The notes beneath the pieces are model-generated. The model ran no database searches. It worked only from the letters and a program-made list of their open reading frames with translations, and was not told the DNA's origin. A stretch of DNA of 64,000 bases from Elmis aenea. Lineage: Eukaryota; Arthropoda; Insecta; Coleoptera; Elmidae. Shown in pieces: positions 1 through 10,859 of this stretch (positions are counted from its first letter, which is position 1; each line of letters begins with the position of its first letter). Made by a program: the position numbers and the translations under genes. The DNA is taken from the NCBI GenBank assembly GCA_947652605.1, contig OX393576.1:54908966-54972965 (forward strand), read 5' to 3'.

Positions 1-222
1 TTATGCATACGCAAAAGGGCAAAGTCCTGATGCTTAATTACTTTGCAACATATTGTATCGTGTTATAAATACATGAATTACAGTTAATTTTAAAAATGAA
101 ACTGAACTGAAAAGATGAGTTAACAAAAACGAATTTGAAAGTAGTCCTGTCCCTGTCGTCGACCTTTTCAACAAAAATTATGGTTGTTTTAAAAACTAGC
201 ATATTTTTTACGTTATGCTATA

Positions 223-967
223 CAGGGTGTCCCAATTATACACCGTCAAAAAGTAGGTGCATATTCATGATGACCATTTGTCAAATATTTTGTTATCCGA
301 AAATGCTTCCTTTCAAAGTTGCAAGAAAAAAAACAAAAAATCGATTACGTCCTAGCCGTTTAAGCTAGAGCTATCAAACTTGGCCGAAATGTTTAGGTGT
401 TTCCTATTGACTTTGTGGGATAATTAGAAAGAAAACACGTAATTGGAAGTCATCCGCTTAATTAGGAACAAGCCTTAAGTCAAGCATGACATTAGCCAAC
501 TAAGTTTAGTAAAAAAAATATTTGAGGTGTATAAACAGAGTTTGTCGATGCATCTTTAGCGCCAATTTTTTCGTAAACGGCCACGTTTACAGCAAAAAAC
601 AAAGAGGGACGAATTTTTTCCTCTTAAGTCGTACTTTCTTATGGACGAATGACATTTTCAATTTTATTCCAGAGAAAAAAATTATGAAGATGGTAAGCGG
701 ATGACCTGACTATAAATCATACTTCCAATTACGTGTTTTCTTTCTAATTAACCCACAAAGTCAATGGGAAACACCTAAACATTTCGGCCAAGTTTGATAG
801 CTCTAGCTTAAACGGCTAGGACGTATTCGATTTTTTTATTTTTTCTTCTTGCAACTTTGGAGGTCCCTAACTTTGAAAGGAAGCACTTTCGGATAACAAA
901 ATATTTGACAAATTTTCACTCAGGAATATGCACCTACTTTTTGGCGGTGTATAATTGGGACACCCTG
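223..967. mobile_element. Foldback element, CAGGGTGTCCC termini (family C)
   Basis: The ends are perfect inverted repeats (CAGGGTGTCCCAATTATACA at the left, its complement at the right) flanked by TA on both sides. The arms stay complementary for roughly 250 bp each (about 223-480 and 690-967) around a short non-palindromic centre. No transposase is encoded. The TA flanks and the ends suggest mobilisation by a Tc1/mariner-type transposase; that is inference. The short open frames inside are not credible genes. Confidence 0.8.
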
Positions 968-1941
968 TATAACACCTAGTACTTTAAAACTAAATTAAAA
1001 ATTAAATCTCTTTTTTGTTTCTGATGGAGGTCTGTAAGAAGTTATTTCTTTAGATTGCAATGCACAAGAGGTGGACGAGATTATGTTAATATATGAACCC
1101 CCATTGAGCTGAAACTGTGGCCTTTTTGAATAAATCAGATGTCTTTCGCGTCCCCCAAAAGTTAATGTTGATTCGTTTAATTTTTCCTGTCTGTTTTCGA
1201 CCGCATAACATCTAAATAATGTTTACGTAAGTGTTTTAAATTACAGTAAACTTTTGGCCTAATGGATCATGTTGGTTCACACCACTATTTGTAAGCCTCA
1301 CATATCAAAGTTCGTCGTAATCAAATTCCTTAACAATCTTTACTAACGTCGATGCTTTATTAATCAAGCTTCTCATGAATGTATCAGAAGAGTTTATAGA
1401 AATTCAATCGCCCCTAACTGTAGTAATACTTCGTGTGATGTTACGGAAGTTGTATAATCAAATTTTCTGCTGATAAGCGACAGTTGTTTACCGATTTTGC
1501 GAAAATCGTGTCTGTATTTTTGCTTATTCGTGACAAGTTTGTATACATACAACTTGTAAGCCACTTGAGAGATGATAGGGGCGCATCGAACTCAGCTCTG
1601 TGACTCTATCCTGTTTATTACGAATGCATTTATTTGTTCTTTATTGCAAAAGGCCATAATTTTCAAATTTGAAGTTGTATAGTTTGCCGATCCTACCTTT
1701 CTATGGATATTTTCGATTTTTCATGTGTCTAGTTAAGTCTTAAGTAATTAGGTTCTTAAATAGTTCTTATTTCGTCATTTTATTGTGTTTGCCAATCAAG
1801 TACGTACCTAGTAATCGGCAATTGCGTCTTTAGATTGATAACAATAGTACATAAAATATTGATTATAGAAAAGTAGGCCATTGCCGTTGATAAGCTGGCA
1901 CTTGTAACCTCTGAACATGATTATTTTTTTTTTGCGTTATA
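968..1941. other. Non-coding stretch, no recognised feature
   Basis: AT-rich sequence between two foldback elements. I see no conserved coding frame, no repeat and no RNA gene. N-terminal exons of fzr could be here or further upstream, but I could not recognise any. Confidence 0.5.
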
Positions 1942-3002
1942 CAGGGTGTTTCTTAAGTATTGCAAAAAAAATCAGGAGATGATTATCGAAAATTCTTTCT
2001 TAAAAACAAAAAATCCTTAGACGTCTTCTTTCGAAGTTACACCCCCCTAAAGGGGTGCGGTAAAATTAGGTTTTTATTTTATTTCTCAAATTTGGATAAA
2101 TGTGGTAGAATGATATTCGGTATGTTTTATACTTATTAAAAGGTTTCCCATAGTAATATTTTTAATCATGTCCCACATCCACAGGGGGCTGAAAAGTGCG
2201 ACCCCTGTTGGTTTTCTTATCAGAACTTTTTGGTGGGTTAAAATTTTTTAATTAAAAATATTTTTCTTTAAAGCTTGATTTATTTAGAAACTTTATTTAT
2301 TCTCTAGTTTATCTCGTAAAACCTACCGTTTTTGAGTAAAAAATAAAATGAGTAAACATGAACCATCAAATATTCCAATATAAAACGATTCATTTTGGTG
2401 GTTGCCATGGTTTGTTTATGTTCATGTTGGATAGAATTGACGGGTGTAATGCATTTTAAGGTTAACGCGGCGACAATGCTATAACGCCCGTCAATTCTAC
2501 CCAACATGAACATAAACAAACCATGGAAACCACCAAAATGAATCGTTTTATATTGGAATATTTGATGGTTCATGTTTACTTATTTTATTTTTTACTCAAA
2601 AACGGTAGGTTTTTCGAGATAAACTAGAGAATAAATAAAGTTTCTAAATAAATCAAGCCTTAAAGAAAAATATTTTTAATTAAAAAATTTTAACCCACCA
2701 AAAAGTTCTGAGAAGAAAACCAACAGGGGCGCACTTTTCAACCCCCAGTGGAGGTGGGGGATGATTAAAAATATTACTATGGGAAACCTTTTAATAAGTA
2801 TAAAACATCTACCAAATATTAGTTTCCTAAATTTATCAAAATTTGAGAAATAAAATAAAAACCTAATTTTACCACAACCCTTTAGGGGGGTGTAACTTCA
2901 AAAGGAGACGTCTAAGGAATTTTTTTTTTATGAAAGATCCCCCTTAATTTTCGATAAGGAATCACCTCCTGAATTTTTTTGCAATACTTAAGAAACACCC
3001 TG
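1942..3002. mobile_element. Foldback element, CAGGGTGTTTC termini (family A), copy 1
   Basis: The ends read CAGGGTGTTTCTTAAGTATT and the inverted counterpart, each flanked by TA. The two arms are complementary almost to the centre near 2460, where a tract beginning AACATGAACCATC at about 2358 faces its reverse complement. The unit is about 1.06 kb and non-coding. A second copy of the family lies at 21329-22167. The open frames on either strand inside it are by-products of the palindrome. Confidence 0.85.
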
Positions 3003-3299
3003 TATACGCTTATCGATAATTTTTGGAAATACGGAAATTTGGTATTATACACATTTCGGAAAACAATATTTTCAAAGAAAACTATTTTAAAAAAGATATA
3101 TTTGTTCAAAGAACACTTAAACGTACAGCTTTTGTAGTAAAATAGCTTTAACAAGGTGTGTATTTTTTACAAAAATGTATGATGATGCAAAGAACTATTT
3201 CGCGTTATGGAAAGAAGGCAAATTTTGAAAAAATAGCTTTAGTTCAAAATCACATGTGTCGTTTGACTTCAAAATGTTGCTTGTTATGTCTAAGCTTAA

Positions 3300-3627
3300 A
3301 GGTGGCCACTGACTTGCGAATTTATGAGAGACAATGGTCCGCAGGCCAAAATTGAAGGTAATTATCGCAAACCAAGTCAATCCGTTGACTGCAGGCAAAA
3401 ATTTCACAGTTAACAGCCTGCAGATAATCGCCTCAATACCTCACACACACAGCCATCGTTGATCGTTGGCGAGCTGCGACCTGCAGTTTAAGATCTGATC
3501 CGAAAACTGTGTGTGTGTGGTGCTTTACCTGCATGCCGAAATCCGTCAGAAAACTGTGCGATTATTAGTCCAGTCCGTGGCCTGTCGGATAACGGCCTCT
3601 CAAAAATCCGTAAGTGAGTGGCCACCT
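3300..3627. mobile_element. Harbinger-like MITE with 3-bp TAA duplication
   Basis: The inverted ends match over about 30 bases with few mismatches: AGGTGGCCACTGACTTGCG at the left pairs with the complement of CGTAAGTGAGTGGCCACCT at the right. The flanks are TAA on both sides, a 3-bp duplication typical of PIF/Harbinger elements. The element is 328 bp, GC-richer than its surroundings and non-coding. It lies just upstream of the first visible fzr exon. Superfamily assignment is inference from TSD length. Confidence 0.75.
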
Positions 3628-3726
3628 TAAGAGATTAAAAATTGAAACTGTTTTAGCAGGCTCTATATTTAATATAACCATTTTTGTTAAAGTTCAGTGA
3701 TGGTATTTTTGATTTTATGTTTACAG

Positions 3727-5647
3727 AATGAAAAAACACCTGTAAAGTCGAGTCCGTATTCGTTATCGCCATTAAGTGTTAGCAGTCAAAGGCTTCTAAG
3801 ATCTCCCCATAAAGCAACTAGGAAAATATCTAGGATACCGTTTAAAGTTTTAGACGCACCTGAACTGCAGGACGACTTTTACTTGAATCTGGTTGACTGG
3901 TCGATTCAAAACGTATTAAGTGTCGGTCTTGGAAGTTGTGTGTATTTGTGGTCTGCCTGCACAAGTCAGGTATTACATAAAAAACCAATTTCTTAGTTTT
4001 TTCCATCCAAAATTCTACATCCGTGATATATTTATTTTCATGAAAATTGTTACAGGTAACTCGATTATGCGATTTGTCTTCGGATGGAAATGCTGTCACG
4101 TCTGTAGCGTGGAGCGAACGCGGTCATTTAGTTGCAGTAGGGACACATCACGGTTATGTGACAGTGTGGGACGTGTCCGTCAATAAGCAGGTTAATAAAT
4201 TATTAGGACATTCAGCTCGAGTAGGGGCCTTAGCGTGGAATGGTGATGTTCTTAGTTCCGGAAGCAGAGATAGACTTATCTTACAACGAGATACAAGGAC
4301 ACCATGTAAGTCTTTTCTGTTTTAAAATTTTGTTGAACCAATCAAATGTTTTAAAGTGTAAACAGTACTTTCTAAATCATATTATATTGTTTAATATCGC
4401 CAAAAAGGTAATGTTTTCACATCAATTCAATATTGTGAAGATATATCAACATTCAATTGTCTTGGAGTGCAATTAGTATGTTCCAAACGTTCTGTTGTTT
4501 TAATGTCTTCAAAAAGGCAGTTTTGCCACATCATTTAATACTGAGATAATATTTTAACAATCAATTGTTTTAAAGTGCAAGCAGTATGTTCCAAATGTTC
4601 TGTTGTTTCATGTCTTCAGAAAGGCAATGTTGCCACATCAATTCAATATGGAAGATATTTTAACATTCAATTGTCGTGGAGTGCAAACAGTACGTTCCAA
4701 ACGTTCTGTTGTTTTAATGTCTTCAAAAAGGCCGTTTTGCCACCATTTAATACTGAGATAATATTTCAACAATCGATTGTTTTAAAGTGCAAGGCAGTTT
4801 GTTCCAAATGTTCTGTTGTTTTAATGTCTTCAAAAAGGCAATGTTGCCACATCAATTCATTCTTGTGCATTTTTTGAATGTTTTTATTAATATGATGATC
4901 GGTTTTGTTGATTTACAGCGACAGTTCCTGAGAGAAGATTAGTAGGACATAGACAAGAAGTTTGTGGCTTAAAATGGTCTCCTGATAATCAGTACCTAGC
5001 ATCTGGAGGCAACGATAACAGATTGTATGTTTGGAATATGCAATCTTTGTCGCCGGTACAAACATATACGGATCACCTGGCTGCCGTTAAGGCTATTGCC
5101 TGGTCTCCACATCATCACGGCCTTTTAGCTTCAGGTGGTGGAACAGCCGATCGTTGTATTAGGTTTTGGAATACGTTAACAGGGCAACCGATGCAGTGTG
5201 TTGATACAGGTACCTTTTAAATTTTTTTGTTCGTATTTCATTACATCATAACTTTATCTTCTTTTACTGTTAATTTAAAACATTTTTTTAAATTATTTAG
5301 TTCACTTAAAATGTTAATTTCAATGTATTTAAAATATTAACGGATAATTATTCTCTTAAGGGTCGCAAGTGTGTAATCTTGCTTGGTCGAAACACAGTTC
5401 AGAATTAGTCTCAACTCATGGTTACTCCCAGAATCAAATCTTGGTGTGGAAGTATCCAAGCCTCACACAAGTGGCGAAGTTAACAGGACATTCTTATCGA
5501 GTGCTGTACCTTGCGTTGTCTCCAGACGGTGAAGCGATCGTCACCGGTGCAGGGGATGAAACGCTCAGGTTTTGGAACGTTTTCAGCAAAGTTCGTTCGC
5601 AGAAAGAAACTAGGTCCGTACTGAGTTTGTATACGGGAATTCGTTGA
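3727..5647 (+). CDS. fzr: Fizzy-related / Cdh1, APC/C activator (5'-partial)
   Basis: Coding exons are 3727-3969, 4056-4305, 4919-5209 and 5361-5647, all with AG/GT borders and compatible phases, giving 356 residues to the stop. Cdh1 recruits substrates to the anaphase-promoting complex for ubiquitination during mitotic exit and G1. The visible part begins in the linker before the propeller (PYSLSPLSVSSQRLLRSP, then KISRIPFKVLDAPELQDDFY) and contains the seven-bladed WD40 propeller. It ends in the Ile-Arg tail (TGIR) that docks on the APC/C. The N-terminal C-box region is missing: an acceptor at 3726 shows more exons upstream, which I could not find in the window. The 613-bp intron 4306-4918 carries a tandem repeat. 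Fizzy/Cdc20 is the alternative family, but the KISRIPFKVLDAPELQDDFY segment fits Cdh1. Confidence 0.95.
4325..4865. repeat. Tandem repeat of about 110 bp inside fzr intron
   Basis: About five diverged units, starting near 4349, 4461, 4571, 4675 and 4781, share the phrases GTTCCAAA(T/C)GTTCTGTTG, GTCTTCAAAAAGGCA and TTGCCACATCAATTC. Alternate units resemble each other more closely (TTGGAGTG/TCGTGGAGTG versus TTTTAAAGTGCAAG), so the array may have grown as a dimer of about 215 bp. It fills nearly the whole intron between the second and third visible fzr exons. The open frames across it are chance. Confidence 0.8.
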
Positions 5648-6685
5648 GAAAATTATCCACTGTGAGTTTGCATCGAATTTTATTTCTCGAATATATGTAA
5701 TAGGGGTTTAATTGTAAATTTATCATGATCGAAAATTGATTTTTTATGTATATTTTTTATTTTTTGAATGTGAGCGGTATTATAACTTTTTACAACAGCA
5801 TGTGCATCGTTGTGGGAATGATTTACAATCTATTTTATACATGCCATACTGTTACTTAGTAACGCAAATGTACAAAACTTTCTAAAATCCATTTATATTA
5901 GGTAGTGTAAGTAGAGGATACCTATTTATTTTTTTGAATGTGCGGAGGTTCAAAACCAAATAGTCATTAGCTATTAAGGCCTTAGTACTAAGCATGTAAC
6001 AATTTTACATATAGGAGTTTATGTATGATTGTGTGTGTGTGTGTGTACCACTCAGTTCTGGCCACTATTACAATCTTGCTTAATACAAGAGATTCAGTTT
6101 AATTACCAAAAAGTTACACAAGCTCAATCTGCGGTGATATTCAGACATTTTGAAAATGCACAGGTAAATGATGTAGCAAAAAATTTAATTTTCCAACTTT
6201 ATTTTAATTATAAACAAAATTCTGAATGTTTGTGCTTTATGATAACTATCAAATTATAAGGTCAAAACATGGAAACATTGTGACAAATTAAGCTCTATTG
6301 TTAGTTACTTTTTGCTAATTTAATTGAATCTGTATCTCATATATTAAGGATGATCCCTATAGTGGCCCAAGTTAAGTGGTACACTAAACTTTTTTCGAAT
6401 CAAGTTTTTTTTATGTAAAAGAAATTTATTTGATTTTCTTGTTATTTTTACGAGGATGCAATATTTGTTTCAAGAGGATTTATATAGTATACAATAAATG
6501 TTTTATGGAAATAATTAATGGTTTCATTTATTACCAACTGAAGCAAACAACAAAACAAGAGTTATTTTATTTTACATTTTTTATTCTGCGTAAGAGTTTA
6601 CAAATTGTAAATGCAAATAAATAAGTTAATTGCAATTTAATACAAATATGATTATAAATATTCACACAGCCGTGAAAAATAGTTA
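5648..6685. other. Convergent intergenic region fzr / UBAP1
   Basis: This holds the 3' ends of two genes facing each other. It contains a short GT microsatellite at about 6030-6046 and several AATAAA-like signals. I see no further gene. The open frames on + near 6430-6896 overlap the antisense of the last UBAP1 exon and are not genes. Confidence 0.5.
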
Positions 6686-8575
6686 TTACGAAATAAGTAT
6701 GTCTAAGGCTTTGTCCCTATCATTGTTACTCTGTAATAAAGCACTGGATATTTCTTTTTCTGAAAAACCCAAATCTAAAAGTTCAGTCATAACTAGTAGG
6801 TGGTCGACAACCTGCAACAGGAAAAAAATGAAGCACTTACGTGAAAACATTGATTTCCAAAAAAGTGCTTGTAAACATACAGTTTGTCCAAAATAATTTA
6901 ACCATCAAGGGGATCTCAAAAAAATATGTCACAGTCGAACAATTGGACCACTGATTTAAACTTTTCCAAATATAAATACAAAAACCTTTTTTTTTTAAAT
7001 ATCTTTTTAGGAACAAATTAATAGAAATCTTCACCGAATATGAGCAATGGTATTTATTTTTTATTTTCTTGTAATTCGATAAATTAATTAAATTTTGTTA
7101 ATGTTTATGGATGACAGTAAAAATTTTGCTTACAGATACAAAATCTATTCTTAATATAACTTAATAAACATTAAACATTCCATTATAAAATGTGTATTGA
7201 TTTATTCTGAGTGTGCCAGTTTTAAAACAAATTTTGTTACCTTTTTCTGGTCATTTCCAATAAGCTGACAAACCCTCGCTACTCTTGGTAGGGGAAATCC
7301 CATAGAACTAATGGTCTTTGATAAGCGTTGCAAATCTTTGGAAAGTTTACAGTACGGATCTTCTAAATTAACACTTTTATTTATCAAATTAAAACTAAGT
7401 ACATTTTTAGAGCCTACATTATTAGGCTGATCTGGTACATGCCTTCGAAGATCTGAAATAAACTTGGAATGATTTTGATGATCTGCTTTAATAGGATTGA
7501 CGATATGTGTATTATCTAATTCAGCCTGTACGGCTTTAACGATATCAGGAACACTTCTAAACGTTGTTTTTTTATTCTCTTGGCTAGCTAACTCTTGAGG
7601 TGATGTTTTAAAATAATCGTCCGCCTTTACTTGATTATAATTCGAAGCTGAATATAATTGAGCGTCTGGTAATTTTTCAGGAGTGTAATAATAACCGTTT
7701 GTTCTCTGATATATCGGAGTATCTGACTGCATATATGAGTTCACAGCATTGTCGGGTACTTGAGGTAAATACGCATATTGGGAATTTGAAGCCGTGTTTT
7801 CATGTCTAATATAACCACTATAAATTTGAGGATGCGTTACATTTGAAGGCGAATAATTTGAATAAACTTGAGGTATATTATATGATGTATTTGTTTTATT
7901 TATGTTAACATTCTCGTCTTTTTGCAACACTTGCGCTAATTCCTCCATATCATTTAAAGTCTTTAACTCCATATTATCGAACGGACTAGATGTATCAGCT
8001 TCAAAATCTGATATATTAAAAGGGCTCTTATCATTGGGCTTGCAACTAAATGTTTGAGTACTACTAGATAATGGAGTAGGTGTTAATATATGGGAATACG
8101 ATGAAATTTGAATGGGAAGTAGGACTCCTGAAGTAGATGTGCAATTATTAAAGGTTTGCACTTGTTCCATGTTTGAGATTACGTTTTTTCTTAAATTATT
8201 TATATCTTGACAGTTTTCAATTTGGGCAACATATTTTTCTTGTTCTACTTCACTAGCTTTTAATTTTTCTCTTTCTATACTCATTTTCTCTTCATACTTT
8301 TGTCTCGCTTCTTTTATTTTATCTAGCCTAAGTTTTCTTTCATCTTGGGCTTCTTTGCGAGCTGCTTGCCACTCTTTTAATTTATGTTTAATATTGTTTT
8401 CTAAAGCAAAATCATAATGAGATGTATTGTCCTGCAGCTGTTTATTCAACGACAGTCTCTGTGCATAGTTCATAACAAGATTTATTCGACGAGGTGGTTT
8501 GTATTGTTCTGAAATTTTAACTTTTATGCCATCCGTGTAGCCAATCTGAGATTCTTGACCTTGCTTGTGAGACAT
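6686..8575 (-). CDS. UBAP1: UBAP1-like ESCRT-I subunit
   Basis: Two coding exons on the minus strand: 8575-7241 and 6811-6686, joined across intron 6812-7240 (GTAACA donor, TTGCAG acceptor), giving 486 aa against about 500 in vertebrate UBAP1. UBAP1 is the ESCRT-I subunit that sorts ubiquitinated receptors into multivesicular bodies. The N-terminus has the UMA-type segment (YDFALENNIKHKLKEW, about residues 54-69), followed by a charged coiled coil and a disordered Asn/Ser/Tyr-rich middle. The C-terminus has two UBA-like repeats: MGFPLPRVARVCQLIG and, in the small exon, LLDLGFSEKEISSALLQSNN with NDRDKALDILIS before the stop. Reading straight through the donor gives a shorter 457-residue product that loses the last UBA. 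A non-coding 5' exon ending at 8651 (GTAAGT donor; intron 8585-8650) lies upstream. Confidence 0.88.
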
Positions 8576-8651
8576 AATTTAATTCTATAAAATATACAAT
8601 AGAATTATTTATGGTTAAGCAGACTCTTAAAGCTATTTTTATTAACTTACC

Positions 8652-9292
8652 TGGAATATACGTAATATAGTTTTAAATTTCAATTTACTTCATATAATAA
8701 TTACGTTTTGGACTGCACATAATAACTTCTTTTTTAGAAGTGAACATTTTTCTAGTTTAGATTTCTTGAAAGTATGACATATTGACAGTGTTTCAGTTTT
8801 TGTAAGAAGGTTGCCACAACAGCTTAAATACCAAAATAAAAAAAACTTGTTTATTTGTGCACAAATCTTTGATAAGTCTTCACGCTGTTCATTAATCCCC
8901 AGATATCTGTCGAGTATCTGAGTCATATGAATGTATTCTGTTAAAATAATTATTTGTACCAACCACAAAACTGCACTTATCAAAAAACTACTGTAATTTC
9001 CATGGTAAATAATTTATGGGGAATTATGTACGTTACGTTGGTTATACGAAATAAACTAAATAGTCAGTAGTAGTTTTTTGACATTTACTTGATAGCTATT
9101 ATTACAGTGTTTCTTAATTGCAATTAATTAAAGTAATTTATTACATATAAATGTTTTTAATTACTTGGCTTTTTAAGTGTTTATATTGTGTCGATTTACT
9201 TTAGTATGCTTGGATAGTGCAGAAACTGTAGCGTTAAAATTTCTCCTTCAGAAGCTTAAGATATAGCAGTGGTATTTTTTTGTAATTTTAAA
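8652..9292. promoter_or_regulatory. Bidirectional intergenic region UBAP1 / Ras
   Basis: The start codons of UBAP1 (-) and Ras (+) are about 720 bp apart and point away from each other, so both promoters must lie here or in unseen upstream exons. A non-coding UBAP1 exon ends at 8651. The 50 bases before the Ras start are short and AT-rich. No convincing TATA box or initiator could be singled out. A 97-residue open frame on - (8690-8983) has no recognisable features. Confidence 0.4.
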
Positions 9293-10859
9293 ATGACTGA
9301 ATACAAACTAGTGGTAGTAGGAGCAGGAGGTGTTGGTAAATCAGCATTAACAATCCAATTAATACAAAATCATTTTGTTGATGAGTATGATCCAACCATA
9401 GAAGATTCATATCGGAAACAAGTGGTAATAGATGGTGAAACGTGTTTGTTAGATATCCTGGACACCGCAGGCCAAGAAGAATACAGTGCTATGAGAGATC
9501 AGTATATGCGAACAGGAGAAGGGTTCCTGCTTGTGTTCGCTGTCAATTCAGCTAAGAGTTTCGAAGACATCGGTACATACAGAGAACAAATTAAACGAGT
9601 AAAAGATGCGGAAGAGGTACCAATGGTGCTTGTTGGAAATAAATGTGACTTGTCTGCCTGGGCAGTCGATATGGCTCAAGCACGAGAAGTAAGTAAAAGT
9701 TTTTAATACATTGCTAATGCTGTGTAAATATTGTTTTTAAGTTTTCATACTTCGCTGTATTTTGAATATTAGGAGATTAAATTTAATAAAGTTTGCATCA
9801 TGAGCGAGATCATATCAGTCCTAGCACTTAGTTCTTAGTATGACTAGGTATTGTTTTTGTTTTGATGGTCAAATGATGAGTCACAGAATGAATTTGAATT
9901 TGTTAAGTTTTCATGTTAGTTAAGCATCACTCACTAAAATTCCAGTGACTAAGATATGAAGCATTTTAATAATTATTTGTTGATTCTAAGGTATATTTGT
10001 ACATGCTTTGATGGAATGTAAAAATGTATGTTGGTCATTGTTACATTTTTATGTCTAATTTTCTGCAAAAATGTAAGGGGCATATTCATAACAAAATGTG
10101 CCAAGCTACAAACAGTTTTAAATTTAAGACAAACGGTAATGGAAAGCCATTAAAGAGCAATAAAAAAGTTGTTACTGCTCATGTAAAAGTTGTGAGCTCG
10201 TAATTTAGTATGCTTTTGTATTTCATTCTGCTATTGTTTCGTTGCTAGCATTATAAGTCTATATACTATATAGGCCCCAATTGCTGAAAAATGTGCCTTC
10301 TTTTCTTTCTATTTATATAATTTTAATTGGACAATTGCCAACATCTATTGCCTTTGACAAAATTATTATGTTGCACCTTGCTTCATTTTGTCAAAATTAA
10401 AAAAACACAAATATACAAAGCGCATTGCTTTAACATTAAAATTCAACTTAAATCGATGTCTTTTATTTGTTTTTATAAAAATATTTTTTTAATTGCTAAT
10501 AAATTGCTTTTGGCGAAAAATTGCATTTCGTTTGAAAGCCGGTTTTTTTATATTTTAATTCTCTGTGTGGCCTTTTAATGATAAACTTGCTCAGACACCA
10601 TCTGAACAAGCTATTAAGATACAGGTTTTGTGTCATGAAATTGTTAATTTGTTTAATTGTATTTTATTTTTAGGTTGCCAAGCAATATGGAATCCCATTT
10701 GTTGAAACATCTGCGAAGACAAGAATGGGCGTTGACGATGCATTCTACACCCTAGTACGAGAAATCCGTAAGGACAAGGCAAGTCGGGGAAAGCACAAGT
10801 CACCCAAAATGGGCATACACGGTCGTGTGCCTTTCAAGTTTCGTTGTGCCATCCTCTAG
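9293..10859 (+). CDS. Ras85D: Ras small GTPase (Ras85D/KRAS type)
   Basis: Two coding exons, 9293-9688 and 10674-10859 (intron 985 bp), give 193 aa. Ras is the membrane-anchored GTPase switch between receptor tyrosine kinases and Raf/MAPK. The start is the ATG of [20 protein letters not shown]; an upstream in-frame ATG at 9269 would add eight residues without family support. The P-loop (10-17), the switch I effector [20 protein letters not shown] (57-67), NKCDL and ETSAK are all intact, with wild-type Gly12, Gly13 and Gln61. The C-terminus is a Lys/Arg-rich hypervariable region ending in the CAAX box CAIL; a terminal Leu favours geranylgeranylation. The segment [20 protein letters not shown] is close to the Drosophila protein. 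The 193-residue length is slightly more than the usual 189 because of the hypervariable tail. Confidence 0.98.

Noticed and set aside
135..704. Two open frames of 60-77 codons
   Set aside because: They lie within a foldback element or its edges and have no recognisable protein content.
2304..2573. 89-codon open frame on -
   Set aside because: It spans the centre of a palindromic foldback; reading both arms gives mirrored peptide fragments, as expected by chance.
7202..7240. Final 12 codons of the long UBAP1 frame as the true C-terminus
   Set aside because: A good donor at 7240 and a downstream UBA-encoding exon show that this is intron in the main form; kept only as a possible retained-intron variant.
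9269..9292. Upstream in-frame ATG of Ras
   Set aside because: The eight extra residues are not found in the Ras family, and [10 protein letters not shown] is the universal start.
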